NCBI GenBank assembly: GCA_028752905.1
Contig: JAQNBH010000017.1
Span: forward strand, 34,877,364-34,941,363
Source: Cladorhizidae sp. MBARI D1340-BT2
Lineage: Eukaryota; Porifera; Demospongiae; Poecilosclerida; Cladorhizidae
DNA: 64,000 nucleotides
Reading direction: 5' to 3'
Positions 1 through 14,674 of this stretch are shown here, one piece after another; within the stretch, counting starts at the first letter, position 1, and each line of letters begins with the position of its first letter. The translations under genes were made by a program, and so were the position numbers. The notes under the pieces are model-generated. The model searched no databases, was not told the DNA's origin, and worked only from the letters and a program-made list of their open reading frames with translations.

Positions 1-9
1 GTGTACATA

Positions 10-3000
10 CCGGGATGGATTGATATTTAGGCTGCTTTACTTGCTCTTGCTCTTCCCATGAGCCACACTCTTCATCCAGACCATTCTTTTCATCCAGTGA
101 TGCATTCTCTTCTTCTTGCAGCCCATTCTCATTGTCGTATGCCTCTAACTTGTGCTTCAATTCATTCTTGATGATCCTTTGTACTTTGTGGTGGGAAATA
201 GTCTAAATAATGCAAATACAGCTTCAATCACAGATGAAAATAAAAAAATAAAAAACTTGATTTCAGAATTGTGTGGTGACTTGTCATAGCTCAAGATGGT
301 CAGATTTCGATATTGTGTTAGTGAAATTGTAAGTGACAGGAGGTATATTATTGTGCCATGCATTGCTTTTACCTGTCCTTCTCTAGTAATACACTTGTCA
401 CAACACCATTCAAATTGTGGGTCAGTCCAAGCTTTTTGTGGTACATTCTGCAGATGGAAATTAAATCACATGCATGTGCAATTGGCAATGCACACATTTA
501 CTATTTAAGTTCACATGGTACTGTTAAAAATACCTTCAGACAATCTTCATGAAACCACTCAGTACATTTGAAACACTCGAGCATCTTTCCTTCTTCTTGT
601 GTACGGCATGTGCAATATATTGCAATTTTATCCTTCCTTGTACTTCTCTTCTTTGTAGCTCTTGTCTTGCTAGGAAATGGTTCAATCCATCCCTTCTCTA
701 AGCTCTCCAGTAAGTGATGGCGCATTTTTTGCATTGTCAAAATGAAGCCATCGCGGATCTTGACCTGTTTATAAAGGAAATTCAAAGTTAAAAAAGTTTT
801 ATTGATATTAATTTCAATAAATCTAACCAGCACAGAGAGATGTACAAAATGCAAGTGCGTAGAGGCCACAATCGAAGTTGTTGGTTTGACGTTGAACGTT
901 AGCATATTCCAACTGAATACTAGGTTCTGTTGATGAAAGCAGAGCACAGATTTGCTCCTTTGTTGACTTGGGCATGTCTGAGTAGAAGCTATCATATACC
1001 TCAACGTGAGAGTATGGACAGCCTATGGTTGACACGGTTAACCAGTGATTGTTAGCTGAGTTAAGAACTTGAACAAACTCAGATCTTCCAACTATATCAT
1101 ACGAAAGTGTATTGCCATGTACAACATTTTGAAGTCCTGGCACTACATATCTCTGCTGCAATAAAATCATGGTGGCATTAATGATGTCATCTGTCACCCA
1201 TTCTGTGTCAGTCTAAAGAATTCTTCTGAATAGTGATAATATAAGTATTAAAAAAACTTATGTGCTATTAGTCATTTTTACCTATCTTCTTGAGAGAGAT
1301 GTACATTTCCAATTTGAGTCCAGGAAGAATTTTCCTGATTTTCATATTCAGAGACACTATCAGCTGTCAGATCAATCACTGAATGATGTCTGTCGCTGAT
1401 CTTCCTTCGTTTAGCACGTATAACTCCCCATTTATTCTCTGCTCCTGATTTTTGCCTTTTTCTGCTACTTGATCTCTGCACAAACAATTAAAATGAACTC
1501 TGCATGCAATATATTATACAGTAGCTGCATGCAACCTAGTGTATCGTCAATTTAACTATTGGAGAACAACTACACTGACTAGTATCAGTTAGCTGCACTA
1601 TAGCTACATACAAGCTAAATCATAGTATTATTGTTGATTGAACCAACTGTGACAGTGCATGGACCAACATATATATATATGTAGACTCAACAGCACCAGC
1701 ATGAACAATAAAGTATATTCTCATGCATAGAATGTGCACCTTATCTGCTCCTTCATCGTTTTTGTCAACTTGTTGCAGACTAACACTCTGTGGAGGGAAA
1801 AACAATTGCTATAATTATATATGTGTGTGGGTTTTAAATTTATTACCTGATTTGGGAGCATTCTTACATGGTACAGCTTCAAGCGAGTCACGTTGACAAG
1901 AGTCTTCAGAATTTTCTCTTTCTTGGTACCGATGAAACGGCATAGTTTATAGGTATTCTTTCCAGCAACTTCATGGATATGATAAGGCCCAGTCCAGTTT
2001 AGCTCCAACTTTGATCCCTTCCTAGAAAATTTCTTCGAGTTCTTCAATAATACCTGGGTACCAACTTCATAATTCCCTTTATCCTTACAATGCTTTGCAT
2101 CATAATATGCCTTCTGTCGCTGCTGAGCTATGCCAATATTTTCAAGAACCTTCTTCCTAATACTGATCATTTCAATAACATGTTGCTCAAAATCAATCTC
2201 ATCCATACTTGACTTCCTCTTGTCATCATTGCCATTGTTCTTGTCAACATCATCATCGTCCTCAGTTTCATCTTCATTATCTCCAATACCACCATCCTCC
2301 TTGTTGGGCTTGACGTTGAACTCAACTGGAAGTCGTGCCTGCCTTCCATAAACGAGATAAAAAGGTGAATATCTGGTAGAATCATAACGAGAAACTCTAT
2401 AAGAAAATAGTATAGAGTCTAGGTATAAATCCCACTGATCTTGTTCTGTGTTTACAAACTTCAGAAGCTGACGTTGCAATGTCTGGTTAAATCTTTCGTC
2501 AAGTCCATTGCTTTGGGGATGATACGCACTTGTGAGATTGCACTTGACGCCAGTTAGCCTGCAAAGCTCATTATTTACCTGAATAGAGTATACAATTGAG
2601 ATAATTATTATTGGATAATATACTGTTTTCCTCGGCTTGTTTTGGGTAGTGGCCCAATTAAATCCACTCCAATAGTGTGCCACACCTCATCATGAACTGG
2701 AATTGGGTGAAGTTCAGCATTCGCCTTCTCTTTCCTATTTCATGGAGAATTGAAATAAAACCACCATATTTCAATACAACATTGACCAGCTACTGCATGA
2801 CAAAGAAATAGGATACAAACTCAGTATACATTTTACCTGTTAGCTCTTTGACATTTATCACAAGTTCGGCAGAATTCTTTAACATCATCCAGTATTCCAA
2901 CCCAGTAATAGTGTTCCAGTACTTTCCCCATGGTTTTGTCTCTCCCAAAATGTCCACCTCCAAGTTCACTTGAGTGACATCCCTCGAGAACTTCATACTT

Positions 3001-3549
3001 CTGTGACTCTTTAATCACCTATAAACATGTTTATGCTATGCAATAAGTATAGGATATACAAAGGAAAGTGTGGGTTATGCGCCTATATAACCCACGAGTT
3101 TGCTGTTACTCCCGAGGTGAATGCCAACCTGGGTTTACAAGTGTCCTACAAGCAGCTGTAACTATATCTATTGTCATGTGCATTAGTTTTCTGTCTGTCT
3201 AATATCTACAAGTGAGAAAGTCTGAAAAGCTCTCATAAAAAGTATAAAGCTAACCTGTATAGTAAGTATACCCCAAAAGACTATAGCTTGCAGCTGAAAG
3301 TGATGGCAGCTGCTAGTATTATTGGTGTACTAGTCCACCTTAAGTATTGATAATTAACTAGCTAGCTACCTCACTACTCACTTGAAGATCTTTTTCTTTC
3401 TTGGTATCCCTGTAGTAGAGGAGTCCCTCATTAAGCACAAAAGTCTTGCACTTCCTCCTCAGTGAATCTTTCTGGTTCTTGGCAAGACCAATTGGAAGTG
3501 TCTTGCTCCTAAGATAGGTAACAATTTTGTGGTATAGCTGCTCCTCCAT
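10..3549 (-). CDS. Ginger1-like transposase: integrase + Ulp1 cysteine protease + PHD finger (spliced, probably inactive)
   Basis: Start ATG at 3549. Exons inferred from reading frame and GT...AG borders: about 3391-3549 (N-terminal region ending in the LLYYRD motif); 2837-3019 (zinc-binding HHCC: H...H, CRTCDKC); about 2600-2745 (first catalytic Asp in GVDLIGPL); 1849-2575 (catalytic Glu in GLDERFNQ, then the GPY module, WTGPYHI); 1741-1791; 1282-1475 (basic, IDLTAD); about 825-1214 (Ulp1/C48 protease: His in NNHWLTVS, Asp in VYDS, Cys in NNFDCGLYAL); about 550-770 and 372-443 (PHD finger: CTC, CFKC, HEDC, CDKC); 10-202 (acidic, Glu-rich). The segment that should carry the second catalytic Asp of the integrase is absent between 2600 and 2575, where only about 45 bp separate the flanking coding pieces. 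The domain order matches Ginger1 transposases; the PHD finger is an extra. A domesticated host gene is possible, but the adjacent terminus favours a transposon. Confidence 0.75.
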
Positions 3550-3555
3550 TTTTAC

Positions 3556-3691
3556 CGTCCCAGCGACAGTATATCCCGGTTGCGACAAAATATCCTAGGA
3601 GAATATGTCGCTCTTTTCCGGCGGCGGCAGAATCTCCCAGGATATTTTGTCGCCGCGACAAAATATCCTAGCGACAAAATAAACTGGGACA
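3556..3691. repeat. Ginger1 terminal region with nested inverted copies of GCGACAAAATATCC
   Basis: The last 136 bp of the element contain at least four copies of GCGACAAAATA(TCC) in both orientations, including a long palindrome around 3632-3668. The outermost copy leads to the GGGACA terminus at 3691. Such sub-terminal inverted copies are typical transposase binding sites; that role is inferred. Confidence 0.7.
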
Positions 3692-3695
3692 CCGG

Positions 3696-4341
3696 CTCCC
3701 CCACTCATTTTTTATATCCCTTCTTTAGTAGATATAAATTGGCAGGCTAACTAGGTCACTAGCACGTTGTAGTTTTGCAGTATATAGTTCGCGCGTTTTC
3801 TACGTGGTGACCCGTGTGTTAGAAGTTAACACAAGACTATATAGCCGCCCTGTACGTCAATCAAGTGGCAAACCAAAGGGAGGATAGATGATAGGCTAGC
3901 ATCTAAATTTAAAAAAATAATAAATTTAAAAAAGTTAAAAAAATTGAATGGCGCGCGATCTACCCTATTACATTTGCGATCTACCGGTCGACCTATTGGA
4001 TTCTAGCAGGAATGTCACTTAAGTGACTTTCTTCCATAACTTTCATACAATAGGTCCATTCATTGTAATCAAAATACTCCCAAGATTAATGCTTACCCAC
4101 AACTACTCACTCCATTTCTTGATACAGTGAAACACGAATGACAAAAAAGTTAAACACACTTGTACTAGCATGTTTATTGTGTTGATGATTCTTACCATAC
4201 TTACCATTTTTGTAAAAATGACAACAAACGTTTTAGATGACCCTTTACCTTATAAAATAATGGCATATCAAGTGTCCACTCATTATTTATAATGGTAAAC
4301 GATCCTATAAACATTGGATGTCTGCACTGGTAAATATATTA
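3696..4341. other. Unassigned spacer
   Basis: AT-rich with no supported gene. It holds a short inverted pair around GCGATCTACC (about 3956-3987) and nothing else I recognise. Confidence 0.5.
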
Positions 4342-4361
4342 TATTATATACTCATAGTAAT

Positions 4362-4808
4362 GGCTGCAGCTGTGCTTGCCATGAAGGAAGAAATTGAGAG
4401 AGGAAGTATCTTCAATACTCAAAAGAAAGTCAAAGATTGGTGCTTCCAATACTCCTAAATGTGTTTGGAAGCATAAGTTTGTGTGCTTGGCTTATCATGA
4501 CCAAACAAGGATACCAAGAACAGTTACTGAAAAAGATGACCTACTTCAGGCTGTTAGCTATATATTGGGGAGAAGAAAGAAATCATTTTTTATGACTTGC
4601 AAATCAATTCTGACCATTTTAGGGATCTACTCTAAAAAATTTCCAACTTTAGATGATTTGAGGTGTTTTTTTAAGTGTGCTCCTAATTCAAGGAATTTGG
4701 AAGATTTGTCAGCAACTACACTTTGATCTCCAGATTTGCTTAAAAGACGGGTTAGATTTTCTCACACATATTTGTCCTCAACAACGAGATTTGGATATCT
4801 CTCCCAAA
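4362..4808 (+). pseudogene. Fragment of an uncharacterised protein (FVCLA... type)
   Basis: An ATG at 4362 opens a short frame that ends after 32 codons, while an overlapping frame from 4394 runs 110 codons and contains VWKHKFVCLAYHDQTRIPRT and LRCFFKCAPNSRNLEDLS-like stretches. After its stop at 4726 a third frame reads ICPQQRDLDISPK. The three frames look like one damaged coding region with two frameshifts. The motif set reminds me of N-terminal parts of large uncharacterised sponge proteins, but I cannot assign a function. No transposon terminus is attached. Confidence 0.3.
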
Positions 4809-5006
4809 TTTTGATTTGCCTGGTGGAGTGAGTTAACATTTTTGTTTCAGTAGATAACGTAGCTAATATTTCTATAAATATTCATTTAAAAAGCCTCAAG
4901 AAAAATACTTGAAATGTGGAATGATGTTCAGTATAGAGCAGTTGGCTGCTCACGTGACTTCGTGTTCCATTATATAACATACTAGTTATATGTATATCCA
5001 TCTAAT

Positions 5007-7218
<2,212 letters not shown>

Positions 7219-7809
7219 AATTCTAAATGATGGTAGAGTAATGTGTGTCTCATAGGAATGAAGTTGTTGATCTAACAAGTGCAAGTAGTGGTAGCAGTTA
7301 TTCTCTAACATTTAAGTAATTTGAAAGTCATAACTTACATGGAAGTGGAATAGTGTTCGAAAAAGTTTCTTTTGGGGAGGGGGTTGTTTATGTTGTGGCT
7401 AAAGATCATAATGTGCAAGAATAATTTATCAGCTGCACATAATTTTTTGCATAAATCTGCTATGAAAGATGTAGAATGAAAACTGCTTTATATATTATAG
7501 CAGTTTATATATACAAGCAACAGAAAAATTAATGGTACTGATAAAAGGGATATTAAGATTGACTCGTCAAAAAAAGAAACCAGAATTTGCCAATATTGAT
7601 CACTAGTGTTTAGATCTCACTTTACCACGTCCATTATTTTTGAAATCTGTATTATGTTGTGTATAAAAGGTCAAAGTTCCTCCAAATACTTCTTGTTTCC
7701 TTTTTTTGATGAGTCAATCCTTTTTGGGTTTTTTTATAATAAAACTTTTTTTGTTACTTTTAGCATCTGCATTTAAAAAAAAGTTGTCAAACAAATATAG
7801 GGTATTCCC
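7219..7809. other. Unassigned spacer between hAT-1 and hAT-3
   Basis: AT-rich sequence with homopolymer runs; I see no gene or terminus in it. Confidence 0.5.
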
Positions 7810-8434
7810 TGATTTAACAGTGTTGCCATAGTGTTGCATTTTATCCAAACTGTTTGGATTTTTGACCTTTAAATTTTCTGTTTGGATTTTATCTGGATTT
7901 TTCATCATTAGAAAATTGTTTGACATTTCATGCGTATCAGACCATGTGCAGCCTATTTCAAAACCACTCTCTGTGGTATTAGCTGAGTGTGGTCATTTGG
8001 TGGTTAGGAATATTCATGTGGTCACCTCGTCTGTGCAGGAATATGCCTGCAGATCCAGAACCCTTTGATCTATGTGCATGCTCATGCATGAGCTATCTGG
8101 TTGGGTATTTAAAGCTTGATAGAATCTTTCAACAGTGAGTGTTAGAGAGTTAGCTATGGCATCTTCAGAACCCAGTACTTCAAGGTCTGGGCTTCATTTA
8201 GGGTGTGGCGAGGTGGGGCGAGTGCCCCACCTGAGTGCAATCTCGCCCCACCTGAGAAGTTCACTAGTCGTGTAAAATAATGATTAGTGAGCTTCCGATT
8301 TTTTTTTAAGTGTAGAGATAAATCAATGTGTAAGTAGTAATATAATGAGTATATAATATAGATAAATCAATGCGTAAGTAATAATAATAAGTAAATAAGT
8401 AATAATAATATGTAATATGCAAAATAACACAAGT

Positions 8435-10588
8435 TCATGTTACTATTCTCTTCTGTTTTTTTCTTGCCCAAACTTCGACTATTTCTTCAAGATTACCATC
8501 TGTTAGTTGGTCCGGTGACTCAATAGCGATTTTCATCAGATGTGACAAGCTAGTGTCGTTCAAACTGCTGCATAGCCTTGTCTTAATAAGCTTCATCTGA
8601 GAGAAGCTCCTCTCTACGGAGGCAGTAGCCACTGGGATGGACAAACTGATCTTTGCAATAGTGTGCAGGTTTGGAAACATGTTTGCCAACATGTCGTTCG
8701 AAACCAAATCTTCAAGCTGTGACTTCATATTATCTTCGCCATATGTCGTCGATATGTTATCCACTCAGTGTGGATCTCAGAGGAGATAAGTGCTTTGGGT
8801 TACCAAGTAATGTCTGGCAAGGTTTGTCTGTCCCGTAGTGAGAGAGAAGTGTTCCAATGGAGGTTTTGCCATACTGAGGAAGATCAGGCGAATCAAAACT
8901 AGGCATTTTCTTTGGATCAAAGATGCTCATTGCTGACACAACATCACTAGACGAGGCAAATCGAGAGGAAATGTTGTATTTCAAATGTGCGATGAATGGC
9001 TTAGCTACATTCGCCTGGAAGGTGGTGATGTCTTCAAGAGAAACTTCGATGTCAGCTGTTTTTTCTAGATTTTCAGCTTCATCTAACAACTCGAGTACCC
9101 AATTTGCAGCTGGTAAAACTGTGTCATCAAGTGCATCAAGGGTGGAATCGACTAAGCTAGGTATGATGGACAAGTCAAGATGCTCGGTTTGGAGTGTTTT
9201 GCTGAGTTTAGCAACTTGTGGGAGGGTGTAGTCAAGCATGTACATAGCTGCAACTGTGGAGACCTTGCTGATAGCTTCGAGTGCTTCTGGCTCATGTGTA
9301 GTCTCATGGATGTTGTTGAGAGCCACTACGATCGCACCATAGCTTGCCTTCACTGCTTTTACACATCGCTCATGTGCCAGCCAGCGTGTATCGGATGGTT
9401 TAGCAATTTTCAACTCTGGCAAGTCGAGCACACTCTGGACCGCCTTGAGAGATTCTGCTCTCTTTGGGGAGTAGTGGAAGTATTTCCTAAGAGCCATCAG
9501 GGTCACATACACATGTTTGATTCCTTTAGTAGAGTTTGCAGCCTGAACACAAGCTGCTAGCTGTAGCAAGTGGCAGTGGCAGTGCACAAACAAAGCATGG
9601 GGTGCAAGCGTCTTCATTCGAGTTTGGACTCCAGTTTTTTCCCCTGAAAATGTACTCGCTCCATCAAAGCCCATCCCGACAATTCTGTTGATCTGAAGTT
9701 TCTTCTCCTTCAAACACTCAACGAGAGCTGAGAAAATACTCTCTGCATTTGCTTGACATAAATGAACAATCTCCAAGAAATGCTCACCCATTTCCTCCCA
9801 GCGACAAAATACTGACATTTCTTCCACTGTAGTGATATCTGTACACTCATATCTGCCATTATGCTGTAATGAGAGGCTTGTTGAAGGCGTTTCAGAATGG
9901 ACTATTCAACCCATGTTCCTAAAGCTTGGACAAATTCAACTACGGCTACGTGAGATGTGTACATTGCATTCCTCCATGTCTTCTCCATGAAGTACTTCAA
10001 ATCTTCACCACCACAAGATTCAACCAAGTCAACCAACTTGCTAAAATTGGTAGTATGAGCAATGTGTTGGCGGGCGAGGAAGTGAGTACAACGTATCAAA
10101 GATTTGATAGCAGCCCTATTCCTCGTTCTATCTTGTGTTCCCACTTTTTGAAGTTGTTGAACGATGGATCCACTCCAAGTTGGGTAGCCAAAACCGCTTG
10201 ACTTGCTATGATATGACCATCACTCTTAGCATGAGCTTTCATCCGGGCAGCAGCATTTTTCCAGTTAGTGAATGGCTTTGTTGTCCAAACGCCACCTGCT
10301 TGTTGAACTGACCTCCCAGAAACTTTGCAGATTTTGCAAAATGCACCTTCAGCATCTGCATCATATTGTAGCCAAGGATAATCTTCTTCCCAAGTCTTGC
10401 AGTATTTTCTAGTACTTGAGTATGGCGTAGAACTGGTACGTTTCTTGGGTAGTGTTGGTGAACTAGTAGAAGGTGTCTTGCTTGGAATAGACTCTTATTT
10501 CCTCTTCAGACTCGACTTCACTACTACTTATGTTACTAGTACTAGCAGCTGCTTTACTAGATCTCCCCCAAAAAGATCGAATATCCAT
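8435..10588 (-). CDS. ZMYM1-like (TTF/DUF4371) hAT transposase, with frame breaks
   Basis: Start chosen at 10588 (MDIRSFWGR, a common N-terminus for this group). Pieces in order: Ser/Glu-rich leader; TTF-type zinc finger (FCKICKVSGRS, TNWKNAAARMKAH, about 10230-10345); the core in one long 356-codon frame (8757-9827) with GFDGASTFSG (second catalytic Asp) and VHCHCHLLQLA; and a C-terminal 109-codon frame (8435-8764) with the hAT dimerisation motif ATASVERSFSQMK. The core and C-terminal frames overlap and need one frameshift, and there are further breaks near 9827-9902 and 10144. This is the least damaged hAT gene of the window apart from hAT-5. Confidence 0.7.
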
Positions 10589-10645
10589 TATAAACTTAAT
10601 GCTCAATGCATGATTGAGAGCCTCATTATATAGAGCTATTAGGAG

Positions 10646-10711
10646 TGAGCTATTAGCAGTGTGCTATTTTTAGATATAGTCTTTATATCTAAAAATAGCA
10701 CACTGCTACTG
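10646..10711. repeat. Near-perfect palindrome around AGCAGTGTGCTATTTTTAGA
   Basis: Arms of about 24 bp (AGCAGTGTGCTATTTTTAG and its reverse complement) are separated by a loop of a few bases. It lies in the 5' leader of hAT-2. A second inverted pair (CAATTGTGG / CCACAATTG) follows at about 10718-10765. Could be a small foldback element. Confidence 0.7.
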
Positions 10712-13084
10712 GCAGCAATTGTGGATTGCAATTTAAAGTGCTGACAGATGACCACAATTGCCGTCAGTAGCACTTTATCAATAGAGTATTGCTGTAGAGG
10801 CACTTGAGATTAGTTAGTCAGCACTTCCTGTGATGTAGGTGCTAATTATGATATTCTAACTAACAAAATACCCTTTGTGACCAGTATTCATTTATGGTTT
10901 TAAAAGTGACTGAAAATGCACCAGAAGTGACCTCGTACAATACAATGATAAAACATTTCTGGGGGCAGACCCACCTTCAGGTTGTGCTTATGCTCACGTG
11001 CCGGGGCCTCGCCCACCACTTCTTTATATTAATTACATTTGCCACACCTGAGAACAATTCCTAAATGAAGGCCTGTTAATAGGTTACCAGAAGAAGATTC
11101 TTCAGATATGGATTCTGACTCTGATAATGAGGTTTAACAAATTGACATTGAGAGTCAAATCTCTACATCTATCAGGTCTTCTAAGTCTGCAAATAAACGA
11201 TTGTGTGTCTATCGTAGAGTGTATGCAAAGACTTTCCCATGGGCCACAACTTCGAGAAAGGGATCTTCTTTTGCCTTCTGTATGAAGTGCTCTCGTGATA
11301 TAAACCTTGGAAGAGGTGGTACTAGAGATCTCAGGAGACATCAGGAAACGAAATTACACAAACACTCAGAAAAAGATGGTTTGGGTGTACTGCCTATACA
11401 GTCCTACTTTAGGCCAATAAGAGAGGAGTCTGTAATCCGTGCAGAAGTACTCTTCGCATATTTCCTTGGAGAGCACCATCTTGCCTTTCAATTGGGAGAT
11501 CATTGTACCAAACTATTCAAGTTGATGTTTCCTGATTCTTCTATTGCTAAAGACTTTAAGTGCAGTCATACTAAAGCAACAGCTGTGTTGAAAGTTATTG
11601 CCCAGGATTGTTGGAAAACCATTTCCGCAGCAGTTAGAGAGACTAAATACTTCAGCCTCCAAACTGTGATGAGACAACTGATATTACCGTTACACAACAA
11701 GCTGCTATCATGCTTTGATTCTTCGATAACACACCCAAGGACAGGTGAGATGTGTCTTCTTTGCCCTAGAGAGTGTAGAGAGGGCAACTGCAGAGCTGCA
11801 ATCGATAAGCATTTTCAAGAATCCACTACCCTCCTTTATGATAATCTTGTCGGATTAGGTACAGATGGGGCCAATGTAATGTTGGAAGCACGAAATTCAG
11901 TAATGTCATGGTTACGATGTAAGCAGCCAGCTCTTCATTGTCATTGTCACATAGCAGCACTAATAGCAAATGAGGCCTGCAAAGTCTTGCCTGATGAATT
12001 GGAAGATCTGACAACTGATGTATGGTATTATTTCCAGAAGAGCCCAAGGAGGCTGCGGACAGTTTGAAGAATTTCAGAGTTTTGTGGAATGCAAGCCACA
12101 CAAGTTGTTAAAAGCATGCCAAACACGATGGCTCAGCCTTGAAGCTTGTGTAAATCGGCTTATTGAGCAATATAAAGCCTTACTCTCATACTTTCAAAGT
12201 AGTTACTGAGGATAAGCAGGCAATAGTGAGAATAGTAAAAATTGTACTTGAAAAGCCTCTGACCAAAGTTTACTTGCTTTTTCTATATTCTGCATTACCA
12301 ATTGTTAATAATTTCAACAGGAACTTGCAGCAGCAATCTACAATTCTTCATGTTCTCTACCAAGAGCTCGATGGCTTAATATGAAAATTTCTGTTGCGGT
12401 TCATGAATTCTGAGTACATGTGTGCTGCTGAACATGTTTCACAAGTGTGTATTGATAACTCAGAAGAGTATCTCCCTTTAAACGAAGTTTTCGCAGGTCA
12501 CAACACACTATCATACCTTGAAGAAGAGGGTGGATTATCATCTGAAGATGTGAGAAAATTTAGGCAGACTATCTAAGCTTGGTGGATTGCTGCAGCCAAG
12601 GGAGCTGTCAAATGATTACCTATGAGTCACAAGTTACTCTCCAATATCAAATGGCTTCAAGCAGGCTTACAACAATACAGTATGGCTGGTCAGGTGCTTG
12701 CTGCAGCAGAGTGTGTTCCTCAGGTAGTTCAAGTTGGTGACAAACCCAGCCTTCAAGAGGAATTTATGGATTTCTGCACATCGCCATTACCTCCTAAAGT
12801 CACGGCCATCACAGAGGTGGATAAGTATTGGCATGCAATCAGCCAAATCAAAGACTGCTTGGAAACTGAGTATCGCTACTCCACATTGGCAAAACTCGCA
12901 AAAGCCATTGTAGTTATACCCCATGGCAATGCTGATACCGAACATTTATTCAGCCACATTGGTCTGATTTTTTGTTGCCAAAACATTTGGTCGAGTAATT
13001 TGGAAATTTTATGGCAACACTGCTGATTATGATTAGCAAACTGCTACGCAATGCAGGTCGAATTATTCCCTGTATATATGTAGG

Positions 13085-13500
13085 AGTGAGCAAGATCATT
13101 CTGAGGATAATAGTGATCCTGATCTTCCAATGATCTCTATTAAGAAATTCAAGAATGAGGTATGTGTCAGTATTGTGAGTGATCTACCCACATTTTTGTT
13201 CCAAACAGTCTAGTGAGATAGAGAACAAGATGGTGGAGACTGCTATCATCCAGAGCATGGAAACTGTTGCATTGGCAGAAACCATAGCCATGGGGGAAAA
13301 GTAATTTTTACAACAATAGGAAGTATAATTTTTGTAGTTCTATGTATTCAATCTATATATCTACATGTAATATTTAATGTGTTTATTCTAACCTTTGTTT
13401 TCTAAAAAAAATTCTTGAGTTCTGCAATAATATTATTGTTGCAGGGACAATCCTTTGGCCACTACTATAAAGAGGCTGAGAAGCAATAATTATTGTTGAT
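13085..13500 (+). pseudogene. Possible three-exon coding remnant of unknown origin
   Basis: Three short frames join at plausible splice borders: about 13085-13161 (acidic, SEDNSDPDLPM; donor GTATGT), 13209-13301 (IENKMVETAIIQSM; acceptor CAG, donor GTAATT) and 13446-13499 (DNPLATTIKRL; acceptor GCAG, then stop). Phases are compatible at the second junction. No known domain is recognisable. It may be the 3' end of a host gene or an element fragment. Confidence 0.3.
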
Positions 13501-13736
13501 ACCTGTACTTTTTTCTATCAGAGCCCTCATTTGAAATTTTAATCGCTAATTGAACATAATAGGTTACTTTTGTTGAAAAAGGAGCAGGTGATCAAGGTGG
13601 ACCCAAAAGGGAATTTTTCAGAATGTTAACACAAGCAGTGACTAAAAGCATACTTCAGAGGAGATGATCAAACCCCAAAATTTATGGATAACAATATTAT
13701 TACATCACTCTCAGTGAACTCTCATGTGACATAATG

Positions 13737-14644
<908 letters not shown>

Positions 14645-14674
14645 TCTGTCATGCAATCCTAGAAATCAAAGCTA

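Larger units (their letters stand above)
1..3691 (-). mobile_element. Ginger1-like DNA transposon, right end intact, left end outside the window
   Basis: Read on the minus strand the element starts with TGTCCCAGTTTATTTTGTCG directly after CCGG (plus-strand CCGG at 3692-3695). Ginger1 elements are known for TGT-type termini, CCGG or CCGT target duplications and a Gypsy-like integrase with an added C-terminal OTU or Ulp1 protease, and all of these that can be checked are present. The opposite terminus and second CCGG copy are not seen, so the element runs past position 1 or is truncated there. The transposase gene occupies nearly the whole span. Confidence 0.8.
8187..11075 (-). mobile_element. 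hAT-2: ZMYM1-like hAT nested inside hAT-3
   Basis: The termini CTGGGCTTCATTTAGG (8187) and CCTAAATGAAGGCCTG (ending 11075) are inverted copies with two mismatches. The insertion sits after codon 10 of the hAT-3 transposase. No exact target duplication is visible; the best pairing is TTCAAGGT with TAATAGGT. It carries its own transposase on the opposite strand. Confidence 0.75.
7818..13022 (+). mobile_element. hAT-3: outer hAT element, interrupted by hAT-2
   Basis: The left end CAGTGTTGCCATA (7818) mirrors the right end TATGGCAACACTG-like terminus (ending 13022). The flanks read CTGATTTAA on the left and CTGATTAT on the right, close to one 8-bp hAT target duplication. The transposase starts at 8156, is cut at 8186 by hAT-2 and resumes after 11075, so the element is the older of the two. 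Without the inner insertion it would be about 2.3 kb. Confidence 0.75.
8156..13026 (+). pseudogene. hAT-3 transposase, split by a nested insertion and frameshifted
   Basis: The first ten codons (MASSEPSTSR) lie at 8156-8186; the frame resumes after hAT-2 near 11083 with an acidic stretch (EEDSSDMDSD) and then a BED-like zinc finger (FAFCMKC ... RRHQETKLHKH, 11270-11365). The middle carries GLGTDGANVM (second catalytic Asp, about 11850) and CHCHIAAL (about 11940). The C-terminus has IPHGNADTEHLFSHIG (about 12920-12965), the hAT dimerisation signature with Glu. A stop at about 11134 and frameshifts near 12067, 12209, 12384 and 12576 disable it. A hAT family is certain; the subgroup is not. Confidence 0.7.

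Noticed and set aside
820..1215. A host SUMO protease (SENP/Ulp1) gene
   Set aside because: The Ulp1 exon is spliced in frame with a Gypsy-like integrase and the gene adjoins a transposon terminus, so Ginger1 explains it better.
7862..8068. Small open frame in the left part of hAT-3
   Set aside because: Lies in the non-coding end of the element before the real ATG and has no domain.
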